From contig CM061132.1 of assembly GCA_030789695.1 (NCBI GenBank), forward strand, positions 146,886,597 through 146,950,596: a stretch of 64,000 nt of DNA, given 5' to 3'. A program made the position numbers and the translations under genes. Positions within the stretch are counted from its first letter, which is position 1; each line of letters begins with the position of its first letter. Below are positions 11,923-23,800 of the stretch, in pieces. Below the pieces are notes generated by a model. That model was given only the letters and a program-made list of their open reading frames with translations. It did not search any database and was not told the DNA's origin. This stretch comes from Scilla litardierei (Eukaryota; Streptophyta; Magnoliopsida; Asparagales; Asparagaceae).

Positions 11923-12663
11923 TGTTAAGGCACAAATTAACCGAGACAGTTGTCAAGCTGACATAGACTCTAGATGTTGTGTCGGAGCCTCGTCAGCAGA
12001 TGAAGTGGGACCCTGGTTGTAAGAACCTGGGTCGGGTGATGGTATTTGATGATGATGCAATGCTCGATCGACCTTCGAACAACATATACATCGATCGTTC
12101 GAGGCTGGGGAGCTCGATGATGACCCTCGGCGATGGATGATGACCGTCGATCTGCACCACAGTAAGACGTTAGAGGCGTTGGATCTGGGTTCCAATCCAA
12201 ATTCCCTCAGATGCTTAAGTTAGTATTGAAACTTAAGGGAGAGATGGAGCTTGGTGTAACTTAGATCGACCCCACGAAGGTTCATCTCAGTACTGGTGGC
12301 GCAAGCTCTATAGTGTAAGGATGATAAGCTGAAAAAGTAGAGTTCTATGTATTAGACCTCGTACCTTGGAGATGGGACCCTTCCTTGTATTTATAGGCGT
12401 TCAGGATCCCTTCCGAGACGTTGGGGAGATAACATCCACCCATAATGGGACCACGATCTTTCCCCTTTAATAGGAGTAAATGTTGTGCATGTTCCCATGA
12501 ATTACGAGCCCGCCTTTAATTCCTACGTTCGAGTGAGGTGGACTCAACGGTCGACTAACCATTGGGCTTTGACTGAGTCGATATCGGGCTTCCCTTGTGG
12601 GCCTCATAGGCTTTAGTCGTCTGTCGGTCGAGTTAACTCGAATACCGACCCAATTACTCAACA
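11923..12663 (-). repeat. LTR of the Tat-type element (about 741 bp)
   Basis: On the minus strand it starts TGTTGAGTAATTGGG (12663) and ends TGCCTTAACA (11923). A TATA-like CTATAAATAC lies at about 12387-12396 on the minus strand, a plausible LTR promoter. No second copy is in the window, so the outer boundary is inferred from the TG/CA rule only. Confidence 0.6.
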
Positions 12664-15600
12664 GGACTAAAGAAAGACTCTTAGAAATCCCTTATCTTTA
12701 AGAGTTCTTGTTTTAGTCAAACTCTATCTTTTGGTCTAGTTCATGATCCAATAATTGGATGTAAACCAAAACAAGTCAAATCCACACACCCCCAAACTGA
12801 GTCCAAATTACCATAGTCGTCTACTGTCGACATCCAGCTGGCTGGTTAATTGGCCTGTCATCAGTTGGTCAGTCGCCAGCCAGCCAGCGGCAATCGTCCA
12901 TCTGACTACCAACCTTTGGCGATGTCGTTTCTTCACTTGTAATGGTTTAGGCTTGGTTTTAATTATAGTTTTTCATCTTTCTTCCAGAATCAAATGTTTG
13001 TAACACTTTACACTTTACGAACACTTTGCGCTTTCACAACTTTTTGCGATGGGCTCCTCTTTTAATCAAGACAATCACAACGCCTTGTAATTGCTTGTTT
13101 ATAACTCATATAACACACATATTTTCTTCATTCGATTATCATGACGAATCTATTATCTTTATGCAATTCTAAAAAGCTTGATTCCTACTTCGACAGTAAC
13201 TGATTGTACTCTACTATCATAACATATGTATGACAGTGATGTCAGCTACATATAAAGACCACCTGTTTCAGAATCTTAATTATTTGGTTGGTCTAAGACC
13301 GGACTCTCTTCTAATACAAATCTGAGCATGTCAACGACATCTACTTTCATGTCTGATCTCTTCAACATAACTATATCGCTAAGATGTCTAGTGTATGGAA
13401 ATCTATTAAACCTCATTAACAGCTTAATGTCACGAGCCATGTATACGATACCATAATGAAGACGGATCAAACTTATTACTCTAATAAGTTTGTCCAGTCT
13501 ATATTGGCCAAAGAATTACTATGGATCCATACCAACTCCATTTAACAATAACCTACCATACTAGAGGAGAAGAATCCTATCTTGATCGTCACTTCATTTC
13601 ACACACATTAAACTACACCTAGCGAGTACCTAGCAGTGGCTACATCGTCATTGGTCAGTGAAAGCCAAAGTGTACTCTTCCATCGTGCCAAGTTCTTGTG
13701 TGCGTGTCAGGTCTAAAAGTTAATTTACAATGACCACCACTTGAAAGTTTCTATTGACACTAATAATATGTTTGCATGCATAAGCTTCTTGGCAAGTCAT
13801 TATGTGAACTTTCTCCAAAAAAAACACATATGCACTGTCTTACGATGGTTTCACATCACATAACTATAAGACTATCTATTACAATCTCAATGTTAAAGAT
13901 TAGTTCACATTGCTCTATGCAGAATATTAATGTCCAGTTTTGATATTCCTATAAGCATAAACATCTTGGATTGTATTAAAGTGGATCAAGTGGGTCGTAT
14001 TACCATGATCTCATTATGCCCCTTATCTCCTCATATAATCCACTGACTTTATCTATGTAATCATATACTAATGTGCATGTATACTCATTTTATATTATGA
14101 AATCACACAGATAAAGATTATTAAATAATATATTATTATTTCGAACAAAATGTATCAATTGCAATAATTATCTTAAGTGCATACATATCACATTATGGAT
14201 CAAGAAGTCAAAGGAAGACCAAAATCTTATGAGTCCAATGCCCTACATTCATCGAATGCTTACAAGATAATGGCTTCGCCGCTAGCAAAGATAAAGACTT
14301 GAACAATATAGATGATTACAATGCATCTACAACTAAAGGACAAAGTGCCTAATGTACTACATTTTCTTATATCAATTTTGATTTTATAAAGCAAGCAACA
14401 TTTCACAAATTACCATGCATAATTAATGCATGGCATAAGCTCCAACTAAGTTACCCCTCCTAAGTAAGAGAAACCACAAGATTCTTGAGGACAATAACAC
14501 TACATGTATAATCATTCAGGGAAGCATCATCAATCATCCTCGTAAACATGAAACCACATTTCATTCCATTGAATTCATTGCATTTACATTGAGTCAGCCA
14601 TACTGACTACAATCTTTTAGTTATACATTATACACTCTCATGGTTGTATTTGCTTTTTACAAAGAGCTACAATGAGCACAAATTTCTAATAAAGAGAAGA
14701 TTGATAACAAGAATATATAAACAAAACAACTTCCTCTCATCTCCGGTATCGCTCCTTTAACATCTCTTCATACGCAAAGCATTCTCGACGTGAAAACACG
14801 TAGATAAAGGGATGATCTTTGAATAGGAAAAGGACTAATAATAGAATTAAAGGGTTAAAGTTATGTATGTTCCTCAAGTAAAAACAGTTCGGTTTGTTTC
14901 TGAATAGCTTCTTTCAAAAGGATTTCCGCTTGTTCAGTGAATGTCTTGGTAGAAAATATAGTTTCTTGGAATTTGAGGTTTATTTTAAGTAGGCACACAA
15001 CTGAATGAGAAATTTATATACATGACCAATTTCTAACAAATCAAGATATCCATTTACTCCTGTATAAATAGAGAGAAATAAATGAATTCCAAATATCTTA
15101 GACATATCCAAGAGGGCTTTCCTGTACGTTTAGAATATTTCTAGGTCCCAATACACCCAATGCTAGACTGTCTCAAAAAAGCACAAGCCGAAAAACACAA
15201 TATGTGCCCCTGATACGCCTTCATAACTTTACATAACCGGATTACGCCTCTGCTTCTGGTAAATCAAAAGGTAATCTCATACATTTTGCTAAAGAAGAAA
15301 CTAGAAAAACTGCAAACCATATAGGTTAACGCTACAGATTCCATCTATAAACACCGTATTTTGGTTGTGTCTTAATCCCAAAGTTTGTTTTAATACAATT
15401 ATATCAAATAAGACAAAATGATCTTTTTTTTCATTTTCGTACTCTTTCATTTGTAACATAAAAAACCAAAATGAGACTTCTGGTGGAAGACAGATGATTT
15501 GTGACGTTGAAATGTATTCCTGACTGAATCTCTTAAACTTAAAATACTGAATATAATCAGTCTGAATATACAACAATACTACCTATTATATCAATCTGCA

Positions 15601-16140
15601 GTTGTCTCTCCCTTATCGATTAGTACTAGTAAAAGAAATTGAAATTCTCGTATTTGTATTTATCTGATAATAAATGTGAAAAAGCAAAAGAATTAAAAAA
15701 ACCCAGTACCCCATTAGAGATTCTATTTTGGTTTTTTTCTTCCCTTTGGTGAAAAATAAAGAAAAAAATTGATAAATCACATAACGTAAATTAAATACCC
15801 ATTTATCTCTTTTTAAAATTTAATATAAGAATAGTAACTGATCCAATAAATCAAAATAATTAAATAATTTTATTATTCTTAATCATAACCAGCGGCATCT
15901 TATATATCTAGAACGACCCTCATAAATTACGGATAGTAAATTTACTATCAAACTCAAAAATCTGATTTTCAATGTCAAAATATACAGAGTAACTGTCATC
16001 ATTACCATCTCTAACTAAAAAAGTGTAATCAGAGATCAAACTCCAAATATCTTTGATATCAAATAAATAGTCACATTTCTGAAAGACTGAAACTATAACC
16101 ACCACTATCACTCCAACTAGGAATGTTTTTCTACGTATCA
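12664..16140. other. Gene-free AT-rich intergenic stretch
   Basis: I see no convincing gene, repeat terminus or RNA gene here. Minus-strand frames at 13276-13470, 15301-15576 and 15920-16141 are short and match no family I recognise. A minus-strand reading near 14740-14800 (FAYEEMLKERYRR then stop) looks protein-like, but no neighbouring exon could be joined to it. Confidence 0.5.
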
Positions 16141-16174
16141 TTTAGAATGTGCTCTTCAATTCCACCGGTATGTC

Positions 16175-16597
16175 CAGGGGCAGACCCACGTAAGAGTTGG
16201 GGGGGCCCGCCCCCCAATTTTTAAGAACTTACATTTTTATATAGAGAGGATGTTTGTATTATAGTTTTTTGTGAGTCATAGAACACAAAGTTTGCAGTTG
16301 TGTTGTGGTCAGAGCCTCAACTCAAGAGGCCGGAGAGCTCAGCTTCGAATCTTGAAGCATGCTATTCTTATTTTTTCTTTTTTAAAAAATAAAAATTTAA
16401 AAATGCAAAAGAAATGCAATTTGACTCTAGAGAGAATCAAACTCGAGCTGCCCAAGTCGTGAACAAGATCTTTAACCACAACACCAAACTGCTAACATAG
16501 TTAATTGTCTACAAAAATATATAATATAAAAACATATTCCAAACTGCCTTTTTGCAACGAAGCCCCCCCCGGCCATCTAGCCCTGGTTCCGCCCCTG
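16175..16597. mobile_element. hAT-superfamily MITE (423 bp) with perfect 8-bp TSD
   Basis: The left end is CAGGGGCAGACCCA and the right end, reverse-complemented, is CAGGGGCGGAACCA: 12 of 14 bases match. The element is flanked on both sides by GGTATGTC (16167-16174 and 16598-16605), a perfect 8-bp duplication as expected for hAT. It has no coding capacity; the 63-aa frame at 16271-16462 is incidental. Confidence 0.9.
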
Positions 16598-16989
16598 GGT
16601 ATGTCCAACAACATTAATACTATTCATCGATTTACTTAGCCCACATTTATGTTCTAATTTTCTTGGTTAAAGCTTCACCTCTATCTTTATAGCTTTTCCA
16701 TTGCTACATGCACCATTTGAATCTCATCTTGAGCTTAGATGAAGAACCTCATGTTCAAAAAAATGATCGTTTTGATCGAGCTATGTAAGGTCAACATCAC
16801 CACCAGGACCTTTCTCCTTGATAACATACAATACTCCTCCACCTCTTTCAGAATTATGATCTTACAGCATGATTAACATAGCTAGCGATTTAATAGATAA
16901 TAAATAACATATCTGTGTGAGCTCTCAATGTATAGAACCAAACACTCATCATTTTTCTTGCATGGAATTGATTATAGATTGATATAACC

Positions 16990-17700
16990 AAGGTTAGAGG
17001 TTTCGGTCGATACCCTTGAGTATCTGCCATATCGTTTTGGTATCGATGGGTAACGAGACCGAAACTAGGGGTTAGTTTCGGTATCGGCCGATACTGAATG
17101 GTATCGGTCAATTTCGGCCGATACCGACCGATACCGTTCAGTATCGGTCGAAGACGGAGAAAGAAGAATGTGTAATTGAATAAAAATTCTCAAAAAAAAA
17201 AACCCAAAAATGAGATATTGACACGCTATTCACACCCTACATTTGTCTAAACATATTACATATTATTTACAAGTTTGCCATTATATTATTACTAACGTTT
17301 ATATTCTTCATGGCTTAATATCACATTGTCCATGTCATATACACTTGAATTAAAATCATTAGTACCATATCATTTGTGTAACTAACGAGAGAGTGTTCTT
17401 AGCTAAATGGGTAACGTGAATAGCATATTTTAAGTAATATTGTTCATAATTATGTTATAAGTTACAAATTATCTTTATTAGTTTGACATTATCTTATTAG
17501 TAACAAATTTTAACTAATATTGTTAGTTACATATAACTTACAATTTTTGAAATTGCCGATACGGAAGAACCGAAACCCACTTCCGAAATCACCGAAACGG
17601 GCGACACCGATACCGAAACCTAAATTTTCAGGAGTGCGATACCAAAACCTAAATTTTCAGGAGAGTGATACCGAAACAGAAACCGAGACCTCAAACCTTG
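16990..17700. mobile_element. Mutator-like or foldback non-autonomous element with long inverted repeats (about 711 bp)
   Basis: The left arm starts AAGGTTAGAGGTTTCGGTC, and the right arm reverse-complemented reads AAGGTTTGAGGTCTCGGTT. Flanks GATATAACC (16981-16989) and GGTATAACC (17701-17709) match in 8 of 9 bases, as for a 9-bp Mutator target duplication. The arms contain repeated GGTATCGG and CCGATACC palindromes. Near 17619-17663 the sequence CCTAAATTTTCAGGAG occurs twice. Boundaries may be off by one or two bases. Confidence 0.65.
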
Positions 17701-17982
17701 GGTATAACCAATCAAGAGGATTTGACTCTACATGCATCAGTCCTTGAGGCTGCATATTGAGTTTCCTAGGTGTTGGAAATCCATTCTTTGGTTGCATGCA
17801 TAAACATAGGAGTGCTGGGCATTGTAAAATCTACATGATATCATCTTAATCAAGCATTGTTTACTTGCTCTTCCCTCGCCAAATGAACATATACAAAAAT
17901 CTCATCGCGGGTATTTTATTCCCTTGAGAAACTGCACAACGCGTGGTGCCATGCGCTGACGAAAAAGCAGCCAAGTTTGCAA

Positions 17983-18773
17983 TCAAGAGGACGAAGAAAG
18001 TCCCTCTGGTTCAGTGAGGGTTAGAGTAAAAGAGAAGCAAGTGATTTTTTTGACTGGGAGACTTGCTGAGTGCTCTGAAAGACGAAAGCTATTATTTACT
18101 GAACTGCAGTAAAAGCAGTTGAAAACGTTTCTCTTTTTAGCTCTCTGCGCCTCATGCGTTGTCGGGAGAGTTGATAGCTTTGCACACAGACCACTTCGCG
18201 CACGCCGGGAACGGGAGGAGACGGCGGCAACGGGTGGAGGTGATGGCGGCGGGGGCTGAGTGGAGATGGTGTTGCCGAGGATGTGAACGTGACGGCGGAG
18301 GTAGGCGGACCTGCAGGAGTAACAGAGGAAGAGGAGACCAGGTGAGGAGTATAAAGATGAATGTTTTTGGATGGCAAACCTGTAAATAAATCGGGATGAG
18401 CGGGAAGGAAGTAGGTCTGTGTGCATATCAACTCGGGGAGAAGTCCAGGTGGCAGGTTTACATTGGAGCGGAAGTAGCTTAAGCATCTGATGGAGATCAT
18501 GAAATAAGGGAAAGTCAAGATATGCATTGTAAATGAAAAGAAACAGATCACAAGATGGGGAAAAAGTAAAAGTGAAATCTAAGCTATATGGACAGTAGAT
18601 ACCCTTTTGTTTACCGTACCATTGCGTTTTTACTGATCACACCAAGGAAAGCAAAGCTGCCGCTGATTTCTTTCATCTGACCAAGTTATTACCTTCACGT
18701 GCACCACAGCAAAATGCAGTAGATAGCGTGCTCGCAGGCTGATCCTGATCATTAGAGGGGCCACCCAACACCT
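17983..18773 (-). other. Unassigned minus-strand open frames and a possible exon
   Basis: Two overlapping minus-strand frames (17983-18486, 167 aa; 18096-18551, 151 aa) cover a GC-rich patch. A separate exon-like block at about 18694-18773 has TTTGCAG before it and GAAG/GTAATA after it. The proline- and arginine-rich products match no family I know. This could be part of a decayed gene, an expressed non-coding locus, or chance open reading in GC-rich DNA. I do not assign a function. Confidence 0.2.
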
Positions 18774-18962
18774 GCAAATAAGGTGTACATTTGTTGTCAA
18801 TTAGAAAAGAAAAGTTTGCCAAACGCGTATGGCGATGTGGCAGCCGGGTGAAAACGCCGGGACTTCATTGTGAGGTCTCAAGTTCGAGCCCCTATCCTCC
18901 CTCCCCTCTATATATAATATCTCCCACCTCTTTGGTGTAGATAGTGTAGCGGTTTCTTTGAG

Positions 18963-19640
18963 ATGGCTCTTTACTGATTGGATCAACTTGTGCTGCAGTG
19001 CAGACACATAAACACATACCAAATTACTCACAGCGCACATCCTAACACCCCTCAAAAATTACTCGACACATACCAAATTACTCACTTCGCACATACCACT
19101 TGTTATTCTTCTTTTAAGAAACATATTGCTCATCTTATCTCTTCTTCTCTCTATCGTTCTCTCTAGTTCTTCTGCTCCGTACACATATCACTTAAATTAA
19201 AAAACTAGTTAAAGGAACTAATTACACTTATGTTTATATTTACAAGTTTGCCATTATCCCCCCCTCCATCCGTCCATCCTCCCCAGCCCCCAACCCCCTT
19301 CCCCCCTTCCCAGCCCCCTCCCCCCTACGCCACTTCTCCCCAATGCCCACCCCCTCCCTAGCCCCTTTGCCCCCAATCGTCAACTAAATAGGTCTGTGTA
19401 ATACACAATTAGTTTTAGAGTTTAATTAGTTAACATGCAACATTAAGGCGCTGTGTGTACTCAGCAAAAGTGATATGTAAACTGAGGGATTTTGAATCAA
19501 GTGATATGTGAACTTAATGGTATTTTTGATAATCTGGTATGTGCATCGAGCAAAAACTTGGTTTTTCGTGTGATATGTGCACCGAGTATTTTTTTATATG
19601 ATATGTGCATTGAGCAAAATGGTATGTTCGCAAAGTAACT
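18963..19640. repeat. Foldback-like repeat with iterated short subunits in inverted arms
   Basis: The left arm (18990-19110) repeats units like CACATACCAAATTACTCAC. The right arm (19460-19640) repeats the complement-type unit GTGATATGTGCATCGAGTAA about five times. The arms are therefore imperfectly complementary and flank the C-rich tract. No clear target duplication was identified. This layout resembles foldback or Mutator-type elements with tandemly repeated termini. Confidence 0.5.
19256..19380. repeat. C-rich low-complexity tract
   Basis: A run of CCCCxCC-type sequence sits between the two inverted arms of the surrounding repeat. No coding or regulatory meaning is evident. Confidence 0.8.
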
Positions 19641-20003
19641 CCCATGTATTTGAGCATACAAGGGTTATGTATAATTTTTGGGAAAAAGGCCACACAATTA
19701 AAAATAATTTGGAAAATCGAGCGAAAAATAATAATCAAGGAAATCGACCAAATATGGCTACGTCAGCGCTCATGGGGTGGTTGTGCACTGACGGGACATA
19801 TTTCAAACTGAACGGGATGCCAACGTGGCCAAATCAATTTTTGTATTACTGGCTTTAGTTAAACCTACAAATAACTTATTTGTATATAAGTTATTGAAGT
19901 GATATATATAATTTAACTTAAAAAAATGAAGTGGGGGTGCGCCTTTTTTTAACCCATTTATAACTTGCCTCTCAGTAACCTATTGTTTTTACAAACTTAT
20001 AAC

Positions 20004-20133
20004 TGTTATGAATAGGACCCATTGGGCCTATTGGGTATCCACCCACATGAGTACCCATTATGAATACTATATAAAGGAGGCTAGGGGTTTCCTAGCCTCA
20101 ACCCTTCTCCAAATCCTTTTCTCGTTCATAACA
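20004..20133 (+). repeat. 5' LTR (130 bp) of the short-LTR element
   Basis: The TG...CA ends are clear. A TATA-like ACTATATAAAGG lies at about 20066-20077, followed by GGAGGCTAGGGGTTTCCTAG, so transcription probably starts near 20100. The frame at 20008-20220 spans the LTR and is not a gene. Confidence 0.9.
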
Positions 20134-20559
20134 CGTTATCAGCACGATCACGCTCGTTGGAGGAGACGGCGGCTCGCGGGAAAGGAGATCCACAAATCGC
20201 TCAGAAAAAGAAGATCGTAATCTTCTCAACGGGGAGCGAAAAGGGCATCCTTCACCAACCGTCGCCTAGATTCCTCGTCGAATCTAGAGGTAAAAATCCA
20301 AACTTTTTAGATCTAAACTTGCTTTTCTCATTAGATCTGCATGTTTTAGGATCAAAAAGTTTACAAACTCGGTTAAATTCAACATTTTTAATAAGATCTG
20401 CATGTTTAAAACAATAAAAACTTGTTTTTTAGCGATCAAATTTGTTGAAAAATCCGATTTTTACCTCCCCCGCCTTTGATCCAAAAATAAAAATCCGTAC
20501 GCCCGTAGGGCGGAACGGCGGCGCGCCGTTTGCGCCGCCGTCGGAGAACAATCGCCGCG

Positions 20560-20830
20560 GCCTCAGGCCGCGGCGGCCGCGGCCTGAAGCCGCGGCCAGC
20601 AGCCGCGGCCTCAGGCCGCGGACTGCCGCCGCGGCGGCCGCGGTTTCAGGCCGCGGCCAACTGCCGCGGCCTGAAGCCGCGGCCCTGTGCCGCGGACTCA
20701 GGCCGCGGCCAGTTGCCGCGGCCTGAAGCCGCGGCCAGTTGCCGCGGCCTCAGGTCGCGGCGGCCGCGGCCCGAAGCCGCGACCCCCGTGCCGCGGCCTG
20801 CAGGCCGCGGCCCGTCGCTACGGCGGCCGC
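20560..20830 (+). repeat. GC-rich minisatellite, 26-bp (2 x 13) period
   Basis: Units such as GCCTGAAGCCGCG plus GCCAGTTGCCGCG repeat about ten times. CCGCGG and GGCCGCGGCC palindromes give strong self-pairing potential. It lies about 430 bp inside the 5' LTR, in the leader. All forward frames are open over parts of it only because of composition. Confidence 0.85.
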
Positions 20831-20839
20831 GTTTTCTGT

Positions 20840-23800
20840 GCGGCTAGCCGTCGCGGCGACACGCCGCGGGCCCCCCCTAGGGTTTCCCGAAACCCTAACC
20901 CTAACGGGCCTTTTTCCGGGGGAGGCCCAACATTAACCCTAATGGGTTGTTTTCATGGCCCAAAAAGCCAGAAAATTAGCCCATTCACAGAAATTATTTT
21001 ATTTATTTTTGGCCCTAAAAAGCCCAAAATAGTTAAAAGAAATTTTTAAAAAAGGGTTGAAAGCGGTAAAATAAAACATTATATTATGGATCAAAAAGGC
21101 AAAAAGTTTTTCAAAAAAAAATGTTCTTGCACGTCGCACACAATTTTAAATTATTTTAAATGCCTGTGTTTCGATTATCTGCGTGGTTGTATGTTGCAAA
21201 AATATTATCTGCGTGGATGTGCAAATATTAGGCTATGTTTTTAGGGATCAGCCAGGTTTCCGACACCGTTTTAAATTCCCGCAATTTTTCTTTTCTTTTG
21301 AGAGAAACTTTGTATGTGAGGATGAAAATGTAAAAAGAAGACCGAAGGACACCAAAAAGAAGCTGAAGGCGTTTCGCTCAATGAAGATAGGGGCTTCTCT
21401 CTGAAGTTCCCGAGTTGTAATTTATTTTCATGCTTTTTATTTTTGATGTAACTTCGGACTGGACTTTTTATTTATTTTTTTCGGTGTCGGCTGGCTGATC
21501 CCCATAGCCTAAGGTCATTATTTCTGTTTTTCATTGTTTTTGCATTAAACTGCGTGGTTGATTAATTAGCTTTAATACCATGTTTTAATGTCACAATGAA
21601 AACCATCAAACAGCATGCGTGATTGTTAATTTTTAGTAATTAATTATTCACATTATCTGAAAAAAAAAGAAAGAAGAAAAAAGCATGCTAAAATCACTTT
21701 AATATAGTTCAACGCCTATTGCTAGACTATATACATGCGATAAGTTTTCTTTAAAAATGCCTGCAGCATATAAATAGCATGTGTACATCATACTTGTTTC
21801 ATTCAAATGTACATAATCTTTAGTTTACAAACTTTACAGAAATATGTATGATGGGCTCATGATATGACGATATTTATGACAATAAGACAATCATGATTTC
21901 AAAAGGATTAATATCATATCCACTTTGACAAAATGAACCTGAAGTTCAAAAGTCAACACTCTCTCTCCCTAATAAAATAAATACGATGGTTTATGCGAAA
22001 ATTAAAATTGCTATCTTTATAAAAGATGCATACCTTGCGGTAAACAGATATATAAGATCTATGATCTATATAATCCAATATGGACACCAGAAGTTTTCCA
22101 TAATACCGCTAAACTCTTTAAAAGAGTTCTCTCCTTTATTCTTACAAGGAAAGATTTTTTCTAGCCTTGAATATAAGCATACGCCTGAAGTCGTGACTTA
22201 ATGAATAAGTGAGAAATATATTACGCACCCACGTATTTGTTCCCCTCTGAGCATGGTAAACTATCCACATAAAATTTGAACGACTCAAGTAAAAGGCCTG
22301 AAGCTATACTCGAGCATTCAAATAGACTTTTTAAAAGTCCCTTATTAAAGTGGAAGTATAAATAATTTGCTCAAACCCCTGCTTATGTCTCCTTAGCAAG
22401 ACTAATTTTCATTGTCCTTTATAAATAAGGAATATTGAAATCAGGGGAAGTTCAGGATCAAACATGACCTGAAATAAAAATAAGGAAAACTCAAAACAGG
22501 GGAAGTCTTGGATTAAATGGGAAAGTGAAGATACGATATACCTCGACATGGAGTAAGCAATGGCAAGCCAAAATCAGACCGGAAGTTCTGATAAGAGCCA
22601 TAATGTTTTTGCAAACATGAAAATGCATTAACTTATGCCATATAAAAATACATACATATCTAGTCAAACGACGAAAGTCTAATTGACCTTATGTATATTT
22701 TACTACTCCCCCGAGGACAAATAAACCTTGAAATCAAGTCTATTGTCATAACATAAGTCTTAAATGATCATAATTATTGTTGTATGTTTTCAAGAGCACA
22801 CATCACACTATGTCACTTGTTGACTTATCATCGGCATTATCCTCTTGTAGTTTTAATACATTTTAATGCGTATGTTTTGCTATCTTGAATACCCCTAAAA
22901 AATAAAATGAGGATGCCATATACTCTCTGAAACTTATACAGTTTCAAAAAGGATATTCGTCAAAACGAAATCCCTAATGACTCAAGAAATAAATGAAGCC
23001 TGAAGCTTTGTCCCAAAATGATCCGCACAATAGTAAAAGTGAAGATGTAATCCTTCACAGTTTGAACACAGTTCAACTATTACCGGACAAAATTAACTTA
23101 AGCATTTTAATGGACTTTTCAAAAGTGCCACATAAATTCAAAAGAGGAATTATTTTGGAACACCAGAAGTGTCCAAAATCGACCAAATTTTGGATCGATA
23201 TCACCCTGGATTGATGATGCAAGACATCATCAACCAGACGAACCTAAAGATTCTTCAAAAAAGGGTGAAACTCTCATTATCCCATTCAAAAGGGAAAAAT
23301 GAAAATGAGATCATCTCCATTCACATGGACCTTGACTCTCCCCACTTCCTCAAATGAATTTAAGATGATATACTATCATCATTAAAAATAATGAAGACCT
23401 TTAGGTCTCTTGAGAGTATTTAAGGGATATAAATAGGCTTCGTCCACTCCCTTAACCGGACTGATGATGTACCCTTGGTGTACTCATCAATATATCCTCT
23501 AAATAAATGGTCATTATCCAACCACATTCTTTTATAAAATGGTGGTAACTTTGGATAACACTGGGAAATTTAAATATTTTACAACTGGAAAAATAACGAA
23601 CACCCTGAAGCTTGTGTTCACGCCCAAATATGGGTAAGATAAATCATTAAAATGATTTAAATGGATTTCTTATCCACTAAAAATCCAGTTGTAGGTGACC
23701 ACATGGGAACATGCAATTACATTGCAAACCATCAAAACGCATCCTTAGAACCTATTTATATGAGTCTGATCACCTCATATAAACAGTTTCCGAAAACCCC

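Larger units (their letters stand above)
9424..12663 (-). mobile_element. Tat-type Ty3-Gypsy retrotransposon fragment, minus strand, broken by the Tekay insertion
   Basis: Read on the minus strand the order is LTR (12663 to 11923), primer site, leader and gag relic (about 11900 to 10290), then a 58-bp tandem array (10030 to 9563). No reverse transcriptase or integrase is present. The sequence stops abruptly at the Tekay LTR at 9423, so the other end is presumably on the far side of that element, outside the window. The primer-site form and gag type fit the Tat/Ogre/RIRE2 group. Absence of pol next to gag suggests a non-autonomous derivative or an internal deletion. Confidence 0.75.

Noticed and set aside
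16100..16870. Protein-like minus-strand reading around the hAT MITE, including a hydrophobic N-terminus at 15920-16141
   Set aside because: Many stops, no family recognised and no splice pattern that joins the pieces. Could be a decayed gene but not supportable.
18834..18895. tRNA-like sequence with a box-B-like GTTCGAGCC, possible SINE head
   Set aside because: No convincing box A at the right distance and no A-tail or target duplication.
20530..20936. Overlapping arginine/alanine/proline-rich frames of about 65-120 aa on the plus strand
   Set aside because: They lie in the GC-rich minisatellite; openness is due to composition and several frames are open at once.
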